Below are positions 43,949-51,805 of a DNA stretch of 64,000 bases, in pieces. The stretch lies in contig NZ_SHLA01000001.1 in assembly GCF_004217565.1 (NCBI RefSeq), forward strand, positions 1,426,001 to 1,490,000, read 5' to 3'. A program made the translations under genes and the position numbers. This DNA comes from Zhihengliuella halotolerans. GTDB lineage: Bacteria; Actinomycetota; Actinomycetes; Actinomycetales; Micrococcaceae. Each line of letters begins with the position of its first letter. The stretch's first letter is position 1. The notes beneath the pieces are model-generated. The model made no database searches, was not told the DNA's origin, and saw only the letters and a list, made by a program, of their open reading frames with translations.

Positions 43949-44063
43949 GCGTCCCCTCCCCTCTCTCGTTGTTGTGTTTCTGCTCGCAATGACGTGCCAG
44001 CGACTGGACGACATAGGTCTGGCCGCAGCTCTGGCACTTCCACGGGTCGTCGTCGGCGCTCAT
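43869..44063 (-). CDS. Small zinc-finger protein
   Basis: The 64-residue protein starts MSADDDPWKCQSCGQTYVVQ and has CxxC followed by HCEQKH, a C2H2-like finger, and a basic tail. The start overlaps the upstream stop (ATGA), and the gene overlaps the next one by 80 bases. Such a long overlap is unusual and could mean that the downstream start is later than assigned. Confidence 0.55.
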   Translation of the reverse strand: MSADDDPWKCQSCGQTYVVQSLARHCEQKHNNERGEGTRAVLHGRRPAPRESQGDDAGRGGAGE

Positions 44064-44356
44064 CCGCGCGGCCCCGCCGCCGCGCGCAGGTGGCGCATCA
44101 GGAGATTGATCTCCCGCTCCATCCAGTCCCGGACCGCCGGCGCGGCGCCGACCTTCCCCAGCCACTTCTTGAGGACGGTCAGCTCGAGCCAGGGCGACGC
44201 GGCGTCGACGGCCGCCCGACCGGCGAGCGCGAGCTCTGCTTGGGTGCTGACAGAGAGCCGGTTCCAGTCGTGGCCGAGTGCCCGGGCGATGGCCTGACCG
44301 GCGGCCTCGTTGGCCTCCTGCAGGTAATGGTCACGCTGGGTGACTCTGGTGCTCAC
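44060..44356 (-). CDS. Hypothetical helical protein
   Basis: The 98-residue all-helical protein (MSTRVTQRDHYLQEANEAAG...) has LALAGRAAVDAASPWLELTV and a basic C-terminus. Four-base overlaps on both sides place it firmly in the early operon. The function is unknown. Confidence 0.6.
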   Translation of the reverse strand: MSTRVTQRDHYLQEANEAAGQAIARALGHDWNRLSVSTQAELALAGRAAVDAASPWLELTVLKKWLGKVGAAPAVRDWMEREINLLMRHLRAAAGPRG

Positions 44357-44820
44357 AGCGCATCACCGCCACGGTGCAGGACCACTGTGCTCCCGAGTCG
44401 GAGGTCGGCGGCCTCGACCCGAGGGACGCTGATGCCGACAAACAACTCGTCATCAGCGATGTCGTACTCGTCCGCGCCGATGCTGAGAAGGCTCACCCGC
44501 CCCTTCGTCGGCTTCGGCGCCAGGCGGGCTTTTCGGGCACGCTCGCGGTTCTTGGCGGCCTTGCGCTGCTGGCCGACGGTGCGGCCGGCGAGGTGCTCGG
44601 CGGTCGCCTGGCTGATCGCGATCTCTCTGAGGGGGCTGTCGTCTTCGTCGAGGACGTCCACGAAGTAGTGCCGATCGGCTTCGGAGTCGTGCGGCTCCGG
44701 ACGGATGCCCGACATAGCGGCTTGGCACTCCTCTGCCGCCTGGAACAGGACGCCGTCGAGGGCCCAGAACACGCCTTCGGCGTGGTTGGCTTCGATGATC
44801 TGCAGGGCGATGGCGCTCAT
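44353..44820 (-). CDS. Hypothetical early prophage protein
   Basis: The 155-residue protein starts MSAIALQIIEANHAEGVFWA. It contains a basic helical stretch (QQRKAAKNRERARKARLAPK) and a beta-rich C-terminus ending VVLHRGGDAL. The start overlaps the upstream stop. No family is recognised. Confidence 0.6.
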   Translation of the reverse strand: MSAIALQIIEANHAEGVFWALDGVLFQAAEECQAAMSGIRPEPHDSEADRHYFVDVLDEDDSPLREIAISQATAEHLAGRTVGQQRKAAKNRERARKARLAPKPTKGRVSLLSIGADEYDIADDELFVGISVPRVEAADLRLGSTVVLHRGGDAL

Positions 44821-45215
44821 AGCCCCACCACCAGGAATGGCGTCCAGCCGGCGACGGGATCCTTGCTGACCGACTCGTCCGGCCAAAGCTCTTCGTCCTT
44901 CACTGCTGGGTCGGCCCAGTATGCGACGGCGTCGCCGACGATCTCGTCGAGGTCCTCTGGCACCTCAACGCCTGCGACGTCCGTGTAGAACGTGCGCGCC
45001 GCCTCCAGCGCAGCAGTGCGGTCGTGCGTACCGAAGATGACGAAGTCCGGGACTTCGGTTTCCCACACTTCGATCTTGGGCGCCGCATCCTCGGCGTGAG
45101 TCTGGCAGCAGGCGCAGGCGACGACCACGTCGGCCTGCTCGTCGAGCGCCTGCCCGGCGCACCCCTGGTGCTTGCCGTCCCGGCAGTCCGGTCCGATCGG
45201 CTGTCTTCTCGTCAC
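44817..45215 (-). CDS. Hypothetical early prophage protein with Cys cluster
   Basis: The GTG start at 45215 lies after GAAGGAG. The 132-residue protein has DCRDGKHQGCAG and VVACACCQTHAED in its first 50 residues, probably a zinc site. The rest is an acidic alpha/beta region. The function is unknown. Confidence 0.6.
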   Translation of the reverse strand: MTRRQPIGPDCRDGKHQGCAGQALDEQADVVVACACCQTHAEDAAPKIEVWETEVPDFVIFGTHDRTAALEAARTFYTDVAGVEVPEDLDEIVGDAVAYWADPAVKDEELWPDESVSKDPVAGWTPFLVVGL

Positions 45216-45249
45216 GGTGTACTCCTTCGGTGGTTGGTCTTCTTCTGAG

Positions 45250-45347
45250 GGGCCCGTCCCGGATTCGAACCGAGTGCCGCCCGGCCGAACAATCAGCAGT
45301 TGGGGGAAGACTGATCGTGTGGCTGGCGTGGCTTGCCTATACGGGCC
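45250..45347 (-). other. tRNA-like element of non-standard structure
   Basis: On the minus strand, 5' GGCCCGT pairs exactly with 3' ACGGGCC, and the 3' half has a T arm (CTCGG-TTCGAAT-CCGGG). Between them lie about 66 bases that do not form a normal D arm or a 5+7 anticodon arm. A seven-base stem CGATCAG/CTGATTG with a 14-base loop is the best alternative. The total of 98 bases is too long for class I. It may be a degenerate tRNA or a tRNA mimic. It fills the gap between two early genes. Confidence 0.35.
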
Positions 45348-45379
45348 GTGGTGCCCCGGCCGACGGCCGGGGCGGTGGT

Positions 45380-45652
45380 TTACGGTCGTCGGCGCCGCGC
45401 GACCGGGACTCGCATCCGGAGCGCGTACGGGCACCCGGCGAACTCGGGGGCCGCAGCCGTCCAAGGGTGCCGGGAGGTCTCGACGACGACAGCCTCGGGC
45501 GGGGCCTGCGGGACCAGTCCGGCCTCGTCCAGTGCGACGACGAGCGCCGGCATCCCCTCCTGGAGGAGCGGTGGCAACTCGCCCAACGCCGGAGGTGTCC
45601 GGCGGTCCTCACCCGTGATCGGCCACAACATCTCGTACACGTCCGCGGTCAT
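45380..45652 (-). CDS. Hypothetical early prophage protein
   Basis: The 90-residue protein starts MTADVYEMLWPITGEDRRTP and overlaps the WhiB gene stop by four bases. It has a mixed alpha/beta character with a basic end (RMRVPVARRRRP). No family is recognised. Confidence 0.55.
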   Translation of the reverse strand: MTADVYEMLWPITGEDRRTPPALGELPPLLQEGMPALVVALDEAGLVPQAPPEAVVVETSRHPWTAAAPEFAGCPYALRMRVPVARRRRP

Positions 45653-45987
45653 GACGCCTTCCGCTCGGCTGCACGCCTTCGCCGATGGATGTTCGCCCGC
45701 TCCTCCGGAGTCTTCCCGCCGAACATTCCCGCCCGGTTCGATGCGGCCCCACGCTCGCCTGCGAGAGCATGCTCGAGGCACGCCTCACGGACTGGACACG
45801 ATTCACAGCGGCGCCGGGCCATGTCGTACCGGTTCGGATCCCAGTTCGAACCCGGGAAAAACATCTCGTCCGCCAGGTCCGGGTCCATGCCCGCGCACGC
45901 CGCGTCCCGGAGCATTTCGGGTACCTCGAGCATCGAGGACGCCTGCGCCTGAACGCTCGGGGCTGCTTGGGAACTACGCGGCGTCAT
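45649..45987 (-). CDS. Phage WhiB-family regulator
   Basis: The 112-residue protein has the WhiB Cys set: one in DAACAGMDPD, then CESCPVREAC. It also has the GMFGGKTPEERA turn and a basic tail (HRRRRAAERK). Four Cys would hold a [4Fe-4S] cluster that binds the sigma factor. The phage TM4 WhiB is known to interfere with host WhiB2 and to give superinfection exclusion; a similar role here is inference. It overlaps the ParB-like gene by 14 bases. Confidence 0.88.
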   Translation of the reverse strand: MTPRSSQAAPSVQAQASSMLEVPEMLRDAACAGMDPDLADEMFFPGSNWDPNRYDMARRRCESCPVREACLEHALAGERGAASNRAGMFGGKTPEERANIHRRRRAAERKAS

Positions 45988-47383
45988 CGTCCGCCGCCTC
46001 GTCCTCGCCTCCGTCGGCGTCGCTCGCGGGCTCGGTCTCCGGCTCCCGCACGCCCATCGCCTGCTGTTCGACCGAGTCCCACTCGTGCCCGAACCAGGCC
46101 GCCACGTTCTCCTGCCAAATGCGGCGCATGTGCGCACGCTCGCCCCGGATCTGCCAACCCTCCGGCTTCGCCAGCGGCTTCTCGGCGGCGTCCCAGTACT
46201 CACCGAGCGTCGCGAGCCGGACGAGCTGCTGCCACGAGAACTTCTGGATCTTCTTCTCCAGTCGGTCACGCCACGCGTTCCACTCCTTCGCGTGCCCGTA
46301 GTAGTCACCTTCGAACCCCTTCGGGATCCCCGTGACCTCGACGAGGATCTCGTCCGGCACCGAATAGACCTCGCGCTCGAGCAGCCGACGCAGCATGTCC
46401 AAGTCCGCCGGATAGCCGCCGGCCTGCCGATCCTGGACACGGTCGATGTAGTGGCGGTGTCTCACCTCCGCCGAGACCGGGAGCTGCCCACGCAGCGCCC
46501 GCAGCAGCTCCTTGCGAGCCTTCTCCGCCTCCGTCAGGGCGACCTTCGGTGTCGACGTCGGCGCGAACCATTTTGTCTCCACCTCGCCGCCTTCGAGCCC
46601 GGCGTCGTGAACCAAGAACTTGTGACCGGCTGCTGCGTGCTCCTCGTCCGAGAGCTCGTCCGTCACCTGCTTGTGCCTGCCGTCGTAGGCGATGTCGTAC
46701 TTTCCCTGCTTCGCGCCGACCGCCTCGAGCTGCTGCACTTCACGTCGCTTAGCGACCGTCCCGCGTGCGGACCCGATCAGGCGGATCATGCCGTCCCGAT
46801 CCAGAGCCCACCGGGCACCACCCAAGGACTCGTGCACCTGGGCCGTGACCTCGGGATCGCCGGCGTCCTCGACCTTCTGCAGCTCGATCAGCGCATCGAT
46901 CGACAACTGCCCCGTCGCGTACTTCTTCTGAATGTCCTCCGGCGCCTTCGTCACCCGGGCCTTCGCCAACACTGCCGATCGCGGCTGCTTGAACTTCTTG
47001 CCGATCGTGGACTCACTGCGGCCGAGGTCCAGCATCGTCTGGAACGCCTGCGCTTCCTCAGCGACAGTCAGGAGCTTGTGATTCCGACCGGTCGTCATCA
47101 TGACGTCGAGATCGCCGAGCTCGTGCGTCTGCGGCTCGTCGACGACGACGCACGGCACCTCCGACAAGTTGGCGCGGATCGCGGCTAGGCGCCGGCGGTG
47201 CCCATCCTGCAAGCGGTAGTCGCCGTCCACGTCCGGGTCCGGGTAGACACGGAGCGGGTTCTGCACGCCCATCGTCTTGATATCGCCGGCCAGGCGCTCG
47301 ATGTGGTCATCGTCCGCGACCGTCCTGATGTTCGCCGCGTTCGGTCGGATCTTCTCGATCTGGATGGTCTCAAGCTTCATCAT
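45974..47383 (-). CDS. ParB-like nuclease-domain protein
   Basis: The 469-residue protein starts at MMKLETIQIEKIRPNAANIR after AAGGGGG. The ParB/Spo0J N-terminal domain has IRPNAANIR, LAGDIKTMGVQNPLRVYP and YRLQDGHRRRLAAI. A helix-turn-helix follows (STIGKKFKQPRSAVLAKARV). The last 150 residues are acidic and helical. Phage ParB-like proteins may act in replication, nicking or regulation; partition is unlikely for an integrated element. Confidence 0.82.
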   Translation of the reverse strand: MMKLETIQIEKIRPNAANIRTVADDDHIERLAGDIKTMGVQNPLRVYPDPDVDGDYRLQDGHRRRLAAIRANLSEVPCVVVDEPQTHELGDLDVMMTTGRNHKLLTVAEEAQAFQTMLDLGRSESTIGKKFKQPRSAVLAKARVTKAPEDIQKKYATGQLSIDALIELQKVEDAGDPEVTAQVHESLGGARWALDRDGMIRLIGSARGTVAKRREVQQLEAVGAKQGKYDIAYDGRHKQVTDELSDEEHAAAGHKFLVHDAGLEGGEVETKWFAPTSTPKVALTEAEKARKELLRALRGQLPVSAEVRHRHYIDRVQDRQAGGYPADLDMLRRLLEREVYSVPDEILVEVTGIPKGFEGDYYGHAKEWNAWRDRLEKKIQKFSWQQLVRLATLGEYWDAAEKPLAKPEGWQIRGERAHMRRIWQENVAAWFGHEWDSVEQQAMGVREPETEPASDADGGEDEAADDDAA

Positions 47384-47831
47384 GGGATTCCCCCTTGTCG
47401 TTCGTTCTGGTGTGCTCGCGGGTCCGCTCGTGCGCGGCCGCCTGCTCGTACGTGTGCGCCTCGACCAGCGACGTGAACGCCGCCGCGATGACGGCGGCGA
47501 CCTCCATCGCCGGCGCCCCATCCGCCAGTCCTGCCCGGGCCTTCTCGATCTGCGCCTCGGCCGCGAGGCGCATATCCGCCGCCGCCTGCCCGGCGAGGTC
47601 TTGCCGCTCGAGCAGCGCCGCCAACTCTGAATCCGCGACGTCCACATGCCGAGTAAGCGCGGAGTCGATGTCCGCCGTGGCCACGAGTGCCCGTGTCACG
47701 GCGTCCTGCAGCGGGCTCACGTTGCCGAGGAACTCCGCCTCGGTCACCGGCACCCGCAAAAGCCGAACCGTCTCCGACTGCGATTTCAGGTCGTCCTCCA
47801 TCATTCGGAGTCGCTTCGCTAGATCACTCAT
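47370..47831 (-). CDS. Hypothetical helical protein upstream of ParB-like gene
   Basis: The 153-residue protein starts MSDLAKRLRMMEDDLKSQSE and is almost wholly helical, with likely coiled coils (residues about 1-25 and 65-100). It overlaps the ParB-like gene by 14 bases and may act with it. No family is recognised. Confidence 0.65.
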   Translation of the reverse strand: MSDLAKRLRMMEDDLKSQSETVRLLRVPVTEAEFLGNVSPLQDAVTRALVATADIDSALTRHVDVADSELAALLERQDLAGQAAADMRLAAEAQIEKARAGLADGAPAMEVAAVIAAAFTSLVEAHTYEQAAAHERTREHTRTNDKGESHDEA

Positions 47832-48019
47832 TCGTTCTTGCTCCCGTCGTCGAGGACCGCGCCAAGTGCGGCGGCCAGCATCAGGCCGGCCGCGAGCACC
47901 GTCGCGCCGTTCATCAGGTGGAAAGTCATCAGGTAGATCGCGCCGAGAGTTACCACCAGCGGCGCCCAGACCAGGGCGCGGCGCCGGTGGGCCGCGACTG
48001 CGGGGGCTGGCCGCATCAT
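47828..48019 (-). CDS. Small two-helix membrane protein
   Basis: The 63-residue protein has a basic N-terminus (MMRPAPAVAAHRRRALVW) and two hydrophobic helices, then DDGSKNE. Overlaps on both sides support it. Its role is unknown. Confidence 0.6.
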   Translation of the reverse strand: MMRPAPAVAAHRRRALVWAPLVVTLGAIYLMTFHLMNGATVLAAGLMLAAALGAVLDDGSKNE

Positions 48020-48339
48020 CGGGCACCACCGGCCTCGAACAGAGACGGCGCATCCGCGGCCGCCGGCGGCTCCGGGTTCAGCCCGAACCACGCACACGGC
48101 TCGTCCTGGCCCGCGAGCGTGATCGTCGCCCCTCGCGGCTGACGCAGCGTCGTCACGTCCACGTGGACCCGCTTCCCCGGCCAGAGGCCCAGCGCCGCGG
48201 CCTCGACCAGCTTGCGGAGGTGCTGGTCATCGCGGAAGCCAACGGAGATCCACGTCTGCCGGTACTTGTGGCCCTGGGCGTCTGCCAGGCGCAGCTTCAG
48301 CCAGAGCGTCGCGTACGTCTTGTACGGGCGGCGGGCCAT
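48016..48339 (-). CDS. Hypothetical early prophage protein
   Basis: The 107-residue protein starts MARRPYKTYATLWLKLRLAD. It is beta-rich with a single Cys and no recognised motif. The stop overlaps the next start by four bases and the start shares a base with the upstream stop. Confidence 0.6.
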   Translation of the reverse strand: MARRPYKTYATLWLKLRLADAQGHKYRQTWISVGFRDDQHLRKLVEAAALGLWPGKRVHVDVTTLRQPRGATITLAGQDEPCAWFGLNPEPPAAADAPSLFEAGGAR

Positions 48340-48848
48340 CACGCGACCGCCTTCCACCGTGCCGACAGCACAGCGCCGATCGGCGGCTGCCCCATCTCGG
48401 CCAGGGCGTCGTCCACGCGCAGCTCGTCGGCCACGGCCAGGACCAAGGCCTCGGGCCCCTTCAGCGCGACCTGCCGACACCAGACCGGCGCCGCCTCCTC
48501 GAGTTGGCGGTGCCGCAGCGAGATCCGGGCCCGGAGGATCCGCGTCTCAGCGGCCTTCCGGTACGTGGCCGCGAGCATCGGCTGACGAGTGGCCTCAGCA
48601 CGATCCGCCCGGGCAAGCAGCGCGGTCGCCTGCGCGACGTAGTCCACGACATGGTCCGCCACCGGCGCCGCGTCACGCTCCCGCCGGGCGGCTGCCTCGG
48701 CCTCGACCCGCTTCTGGCACTCGCGTTCGTGGGCGTCGACCTCGTCGCACCAGTCGTAGTAGTCGGTCAGGTCGTCCACCTCGGCGTCGGTCGTGCCAAA
48801 GATCCCCGTCGCGTAGTCGCAGTGCTCGCATCTGAACTCGACACGCAT
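48339..48848 (-). CDS. Hypothetical protein with N-terminal zinc-finger-like motif
   Basis: The 169-residue protein starts MRVEFRCEHCDYATGIFGTT, with CxxC, and has DAHERECQKR shortly after, together possibly a zinc finger. A helical region (ATALLARADRAEATRQPML) follows. It is coupled to its neighbours by one-base overlaps. The function is unknown. Confidence 0.62.
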   Translation of the reverse strand: MRVEFRCEHCDYATGIFGTTDAEVDDLTDYYDWCDEVDAHERECQKRVEAEAAARRERDAAPVADHVVDYVAQATALLARADRAEATRQPMLAATYRKAAETRILRARISLRHRQLEEAAPVWCRQVALKGPEALVLAVADELRVDDALAEMGQPPIGAVLSARWKAVA

Positions 48849-49009
48849 CAGGCTGCCTCCTGGTTCGTCTTGGCCGCGGCGATCGCTTCGGCCGCCGCGC
48901 TCGTGGACAGCCAGGCCGCGTACACGCCGGCCGCCGAGCGGATGCAGTCCTCCCGCGTCATGACAGCACCAACCATCGCGGCCGGCTCCTTGTTCTGTAG
49001 ACTTGGCAT
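48848..49009 (-). CDS. Small helical protein, early operon
   Basis: The start MPSLQNKEPAAMVGAVMTRE (49009) is chosen for its GGAAGGG site; the longer frame starting at 49072 adds Gly/Pro-rich sequence. The 53 residues are mostly helical (SAAAEAIAAAKTNQEAA). The function is unknown. Confidence 0.5.
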   Translation of the reverse strand: MPSLQNKEPAAMVGAVMTREDCIRSAAGVYAAWLSTSAAAEAIAAAKTNQEAA

Positions 49010-49087
49010 TGATTTCCCTTCCGAAATCACGCCTCCAGCCGTTGCACCGGCTGGGGGCATTTTCATTTGCAAACGGCGAGCGCCGCG

Positions 49088-49399
49088 CTACCCGGCACGC
49101 TTGACGTTCTCACTCGTGTTGCTTGATATTTCGGGCACAAAGTAGACATCCAGGGGGACGTCGAGTGCCTCGCAGATGAGTTCCGCAGTGCGCCCCTTAT
49201 TGAGGGACTGGGTGCGTCCGCAGAGCAGGTTGTCAATCGTTCCCGGTGCGCATTCGGCGTACTTTGCCAGTCGTCGATTGGACCAGCCTTTCCGTTCCAT
49301 TCGAGCCTCAAGTGAGTCTCGCGCTACGAGGCGCATTCGCATTCCAGTTGGCCACCTCCTTCGCTGAGTCCGGGTCATGGTCCGTGCTTGCTGGTTCAT
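49088..49399 (-). CDS. Cro-like helix-turn-helix protein
   Basis: The 103-residue protein starts after AGGGGG. It contains an XRE-type helix-turn-helix, MERKGWSNRRLAKYAECAPGTIDNLL, which I quote only in part (GWSNRRLAKYAECAP). It then has ICEALDVPLDVYFVPEI, as in phage Cro/CI proteins. It is the first gene of the leftward early operon and faces the repeated operators, so it likely controls lysis versus lysogeny. Confidence 0.78.
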   Translation of the reverse strand: MNQQARTMTRTQRRRWPTGMRMRLVARDSLEARMERKGWSNRRLAKYAECAPGTIDNLLCGRTQSLNKGRTAELICEALDVPLDVYFVPEISSNTSENVKRAG

Positions 49400-49631
49400 C
49401 TAATCCCCCTTAGGCGGTATTCGTCAAGTGCTGCTAGATAGAACGTAAACCATTGTTAGGCAACTTGGCAAGGCGTTGACGGCGGATTGCGCGGGATGAC
49501 TGTGCGGCACGAGGATTTTCCGAAACTTCTTGTTAGGCAAATTCGCCGGTGTCGTTCGCCTGCACCCTTAGGCAGTGCCTAAGATCGTTGAATGGACACG
49601 CATGGAACCATCCAGCGACGCTAGGGACGTG
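49400..49631. promoter_or_regulatory. Immunity region with TTAGGC operator repeats
   Basis: Four copies of TTAGGC occur in this divergent intergenic stretch: TTAGGCGG at 49410, TTGTTAGGCAACTTGGC at 49453-49469, TTGTTAGGCAAATTCGCC at 49530-49547 and the perfect palindrome CTTAGGCAGTGCCTAAG at 49567-49583. They flank the starts of a leftward Cro-like and a rightward regulator gene. They are the expected binding sites of the prophage repressor. Confidence 0.75.
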
Positions 49632-50204
49632 ATGACCGAACGAACGCTCGCAGACCTCATCGAGGCCGCCCGTCAGCGCGACACCAAGCCGCTGTCGTAC
49701 GACTCGCTCTCGAAGCTGTGCGGCGGCAAGCCAAGCCCGCAACGCCTCAACCAGTACGCCACTGGAGTCCTCAAGAACTTCCCGGACCCCGATTCGCTCC
49801 GCGGTCTCTCACGCGGAACAGGCCACTCGATCGAGACGCTGCTTCGAGCTGCCGCACGTTCGCTCGGACTCACCGTTGGCGACGACAATGACAGCGCGAT
49901 CATCGTCGCCGGCGCGTCAGAGCTCCCGGACTCGGCCCGCGATGCGGTCAAGTCGGTCGTCCAGGAGCTGGTCCAGCTAGCCAGCGAGGCACGCCATGCA
50001 AAAGACCCACGGACAGAAGAACCTCCACACGACCAACAGGCGGCGGTGGGTAGCAACCACGCTGGCCAGGAACAGAAGACGGGTCCACTAATGGATCCGA
50101 CATGGCAGGAGTACCGGGAGACGAAGACGACCTCTGCCGCAGATGACGCCGAGGCGATCATCCGTCAATCGAGGAAGGACCAGGAGCGGAGGCCAGCCGA
50201 GTAA
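49632..50204 (+). CDS. Prophage repressor-like regulator
   Basis: The start at 49632 (MTERTLADLIEAARQRDTKP) has AGGGA upstream; ATG at 49602 is also possible. The N-terminal half has an XRE-like helix-turn-helix (YDSLSKLCGGKPSPQRLNQY), helices with LRGLSRGTGHSIETLL, and a linker. The C-terminal part is charged and perhaps disordered (190 residues in all). It reads away from the operators and into the integrase trio, so it would be made in the lysogen. Confidence 0.72.
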   Translation: MTERTLADLIEAARQRDTKPLSYDSLSKLCGGKPSPQRLNQYATGVLKNFPDPDSLRGLSRGTGHSIETLLRAAARSLGLTVGDDNDSAIIVAGASELPDSARDAVKSVVQELVQLASEARHAKDPRTEEPPHDQQAAVGSNHAGQEQKTGPLMDPTWQEYRETKTTSAADDAEAIIRQSRKDQERRPAE

Positions 50205-50758
50205 TGCCGGTAACTGTTGGGGGGCCAATGCCGGATCTGGTCATGGGTGCCGACGGGCGACGCGTGCCACCTGTGGGCGTGCACGTCGTCGGCATGTCAG
50301 CCGTGATCGCACACCTCGTTACGAATCGGCCAGACGAGAACCATCGCGCGCAACTCGCCAAGGACCTTCTCGACTACGTCAAGCTCATGCGAGATCTCGG
50401 ACTGCATGTCGAGCGAGTCCTCGTTGACGGCAGCTTCACATCTGACAAGATGTACCCGCGAGACATCGACTGCTCTCCCATCGTGGACGGAAGCCTCTCC
50501 AAACCCATCCCCGAGATCCTCAACACCGTGACGTCCTGCTGGGTCTCACCTCGAGACCGCTACAAGACAACGCCTGTCCCCTGGCTTGAACGCACAGTAG
50601 GCTTGGACGTCTACGGATTCGTGCAGATCCCCACATCCCATCCGAACCACAATCTCGGCCTCGAAGCCGAGCGCTACTGGAAGAACTGGTGGCAGCTCGA
50701 GCGCCAAGGGGCCGGGACGCCCTCGAAAGGTTGCCTGGAGGTGATCATCGATGAGTAG
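50204..50758 (+). CDS. Nucleotidyltransferase-like protein (DUF6932-like)
   Basis: The 184-residue protein overlaps the regulator stop by one base. It has VERVLVDGSFTSDKMYPRDID, fitting the nucleotidyltransferase pattern GS-x9-DxD used by MNT, AbiEii and related enzymes. A second acidic candidate is LDVYGF near residue 128. DUF6932 proteins look similar. Such enzymes are toxins or antitoxins in several systems. The partner gene downstream overlaps by 8 bases. Function not established. Confidence 0.65.
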   Translation: MPVTVGGPMPDLVMGADGRRVPPVGVHVVGMSAVIAHLVTNRPDENHRAQLAKDLLDYVKLMRDLGLHVERVLVDGSFTSDKMYPRDIDCSPIVDGSLSKPIPEILNTVTSCWVSPRDRYKTTPVPWLERTVGLDVYGFVQIPTSHPNHNLGLEAERYWKNWWQLERQGAGTPSKGCLEVIIDE

Positions 50759-51779
50759 CTACGGAACCGGACTCGCCGGATTCCTTCGCGATGTCGAAGA
50801 CGTCCTCGAGCAGTACCGGCCGAGCGCCGATGACGACTGGATGACCCAAGCCAACCGGACCAGCCTCGAAGCACTCCGTGACGAGGTCCAAGGGGCCACG
50901 CTCGAAGTGCAAAAAGGCTTCCGCGCGCACTTCGAACACGGCGCGATTCAGGGCCATGCGGGCCCCGCGAACCAGATACTCAAAGCCATGGTGGCGTTGA
51001 ACGACGCTGTCGTCGCTCTCGTCAACCGCAATCTGGCGGAGCCGTACAAGACGATCACCGACAACATCCGCGAGAAGCTCGGCCTCTGGGTTGTGCCCGC
51101 CACCGCGGGCTCCGTCGTGATGGAACTCGTCTGCCCGCCCGCCACTGCCGTCGAAGAACGCGAGCCCTCCCACCGCCCGATAGACGGGCAGACGGCGCAC
51201 CCGATCATCGACGACCAGACCCCCGCGCCGACGGCTTCCACGATCGACGAGGTCCTCTCCGTCCTTCGCGCGACCGTCGACCATGAGCCGGGCGACGACC
51301 TCGAACTCGAGAACGCCCTCGTCGACATCGGATACCAGGCCACCGCAGCCATGCGCCGGTTCGCCGAACGGTGCATCGAACTCGGGGCGACCATCGAAAT
51401 CAGCGATCGCACCCCGACGTCAACACCCGTCACGGTCCGCACACAAGACGCCCAGTACCTGAAGAGCACGATCAAGACACTGGGCCTTGAAGAGGAACCA
51501 CTCATCGTCGAAGGCGAGTGGGTGACGGGCAGTGATGTCCGCGACGTGTTCGACCTCAGGAAAGCCGACGGGACGTACATCAAGGGCCGCTTGCCGAAGC
51601 AACTGATCATGGACTCTGCCGCCGCATACAAGAAGTTCGTGCAGGCTGAAATCCAGATCATCCACCGCGGTGGAGTCCAAGGACAGCAACAGCACGTCCT
51701 GCAGAAGATCACGGTCCTCGCCGACACCGTACCCGCCGACTTCTTCGACGCGCCGAGCGAGCCTCCCGCCGATTCATAA
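50751..51779 (+). CDS. Partner protein of nucleotidyltransferase-like gene, unknown
   Basis: The 342-residue protein starts MSSYGTGLAGFLRDVEDVLE and overlaps the preceding stop by 8 bases. It has a helical N-terminal part (about 1-110) and a Pro/Thr-rich linker (about 130-165). The C-terminal alpha/beta region has YQATAAMRRFAERCIELGAT and VRDVFDLRKADGTYIKGRLP. No known family is recognised. Coupling to the upstream gene suggests joint function. Confidence 0.6.
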   Translation: MSSYGTGLAGFLRDVEDVLEQYRPSADDDWMTQANRTSLEALRDEVQGATLEVQKGFRAHFEHGAIQGHAGPANQILKAMVALNDAVVALVNRNLAEPYKTITDNIREKLGLWVVPATAGSVVMELVCPPATAVEEREPSHRPIDGQTAHPIIDDQTPAPTASTIDEVLSVLRATVDHEPGDDLELENALVDIGYQATAAMRRFAERCIELGATIEISDRTPTSTPVTVRTQDAQYLKSTIKTLGLEEEPLIVEGEWVTGSDVRDVFDLRKADGTYIKGRLPKQLIMDSAAAYKKFVQAEIQIIHRGGVQGQQQHVLQKITVLADTVPADFFDAPSEPPADS

Positions 51780-51805
51780 GTCAGCCCACGCCACCGGAGT
51801 CCAAC

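Noticed and set aside
45974-47383. Plasmid-type partition system for an extrachromosomal prophage
   Set aside because: There is a ParB-like protein but no ParA, and the element is integrated with clear att sites.
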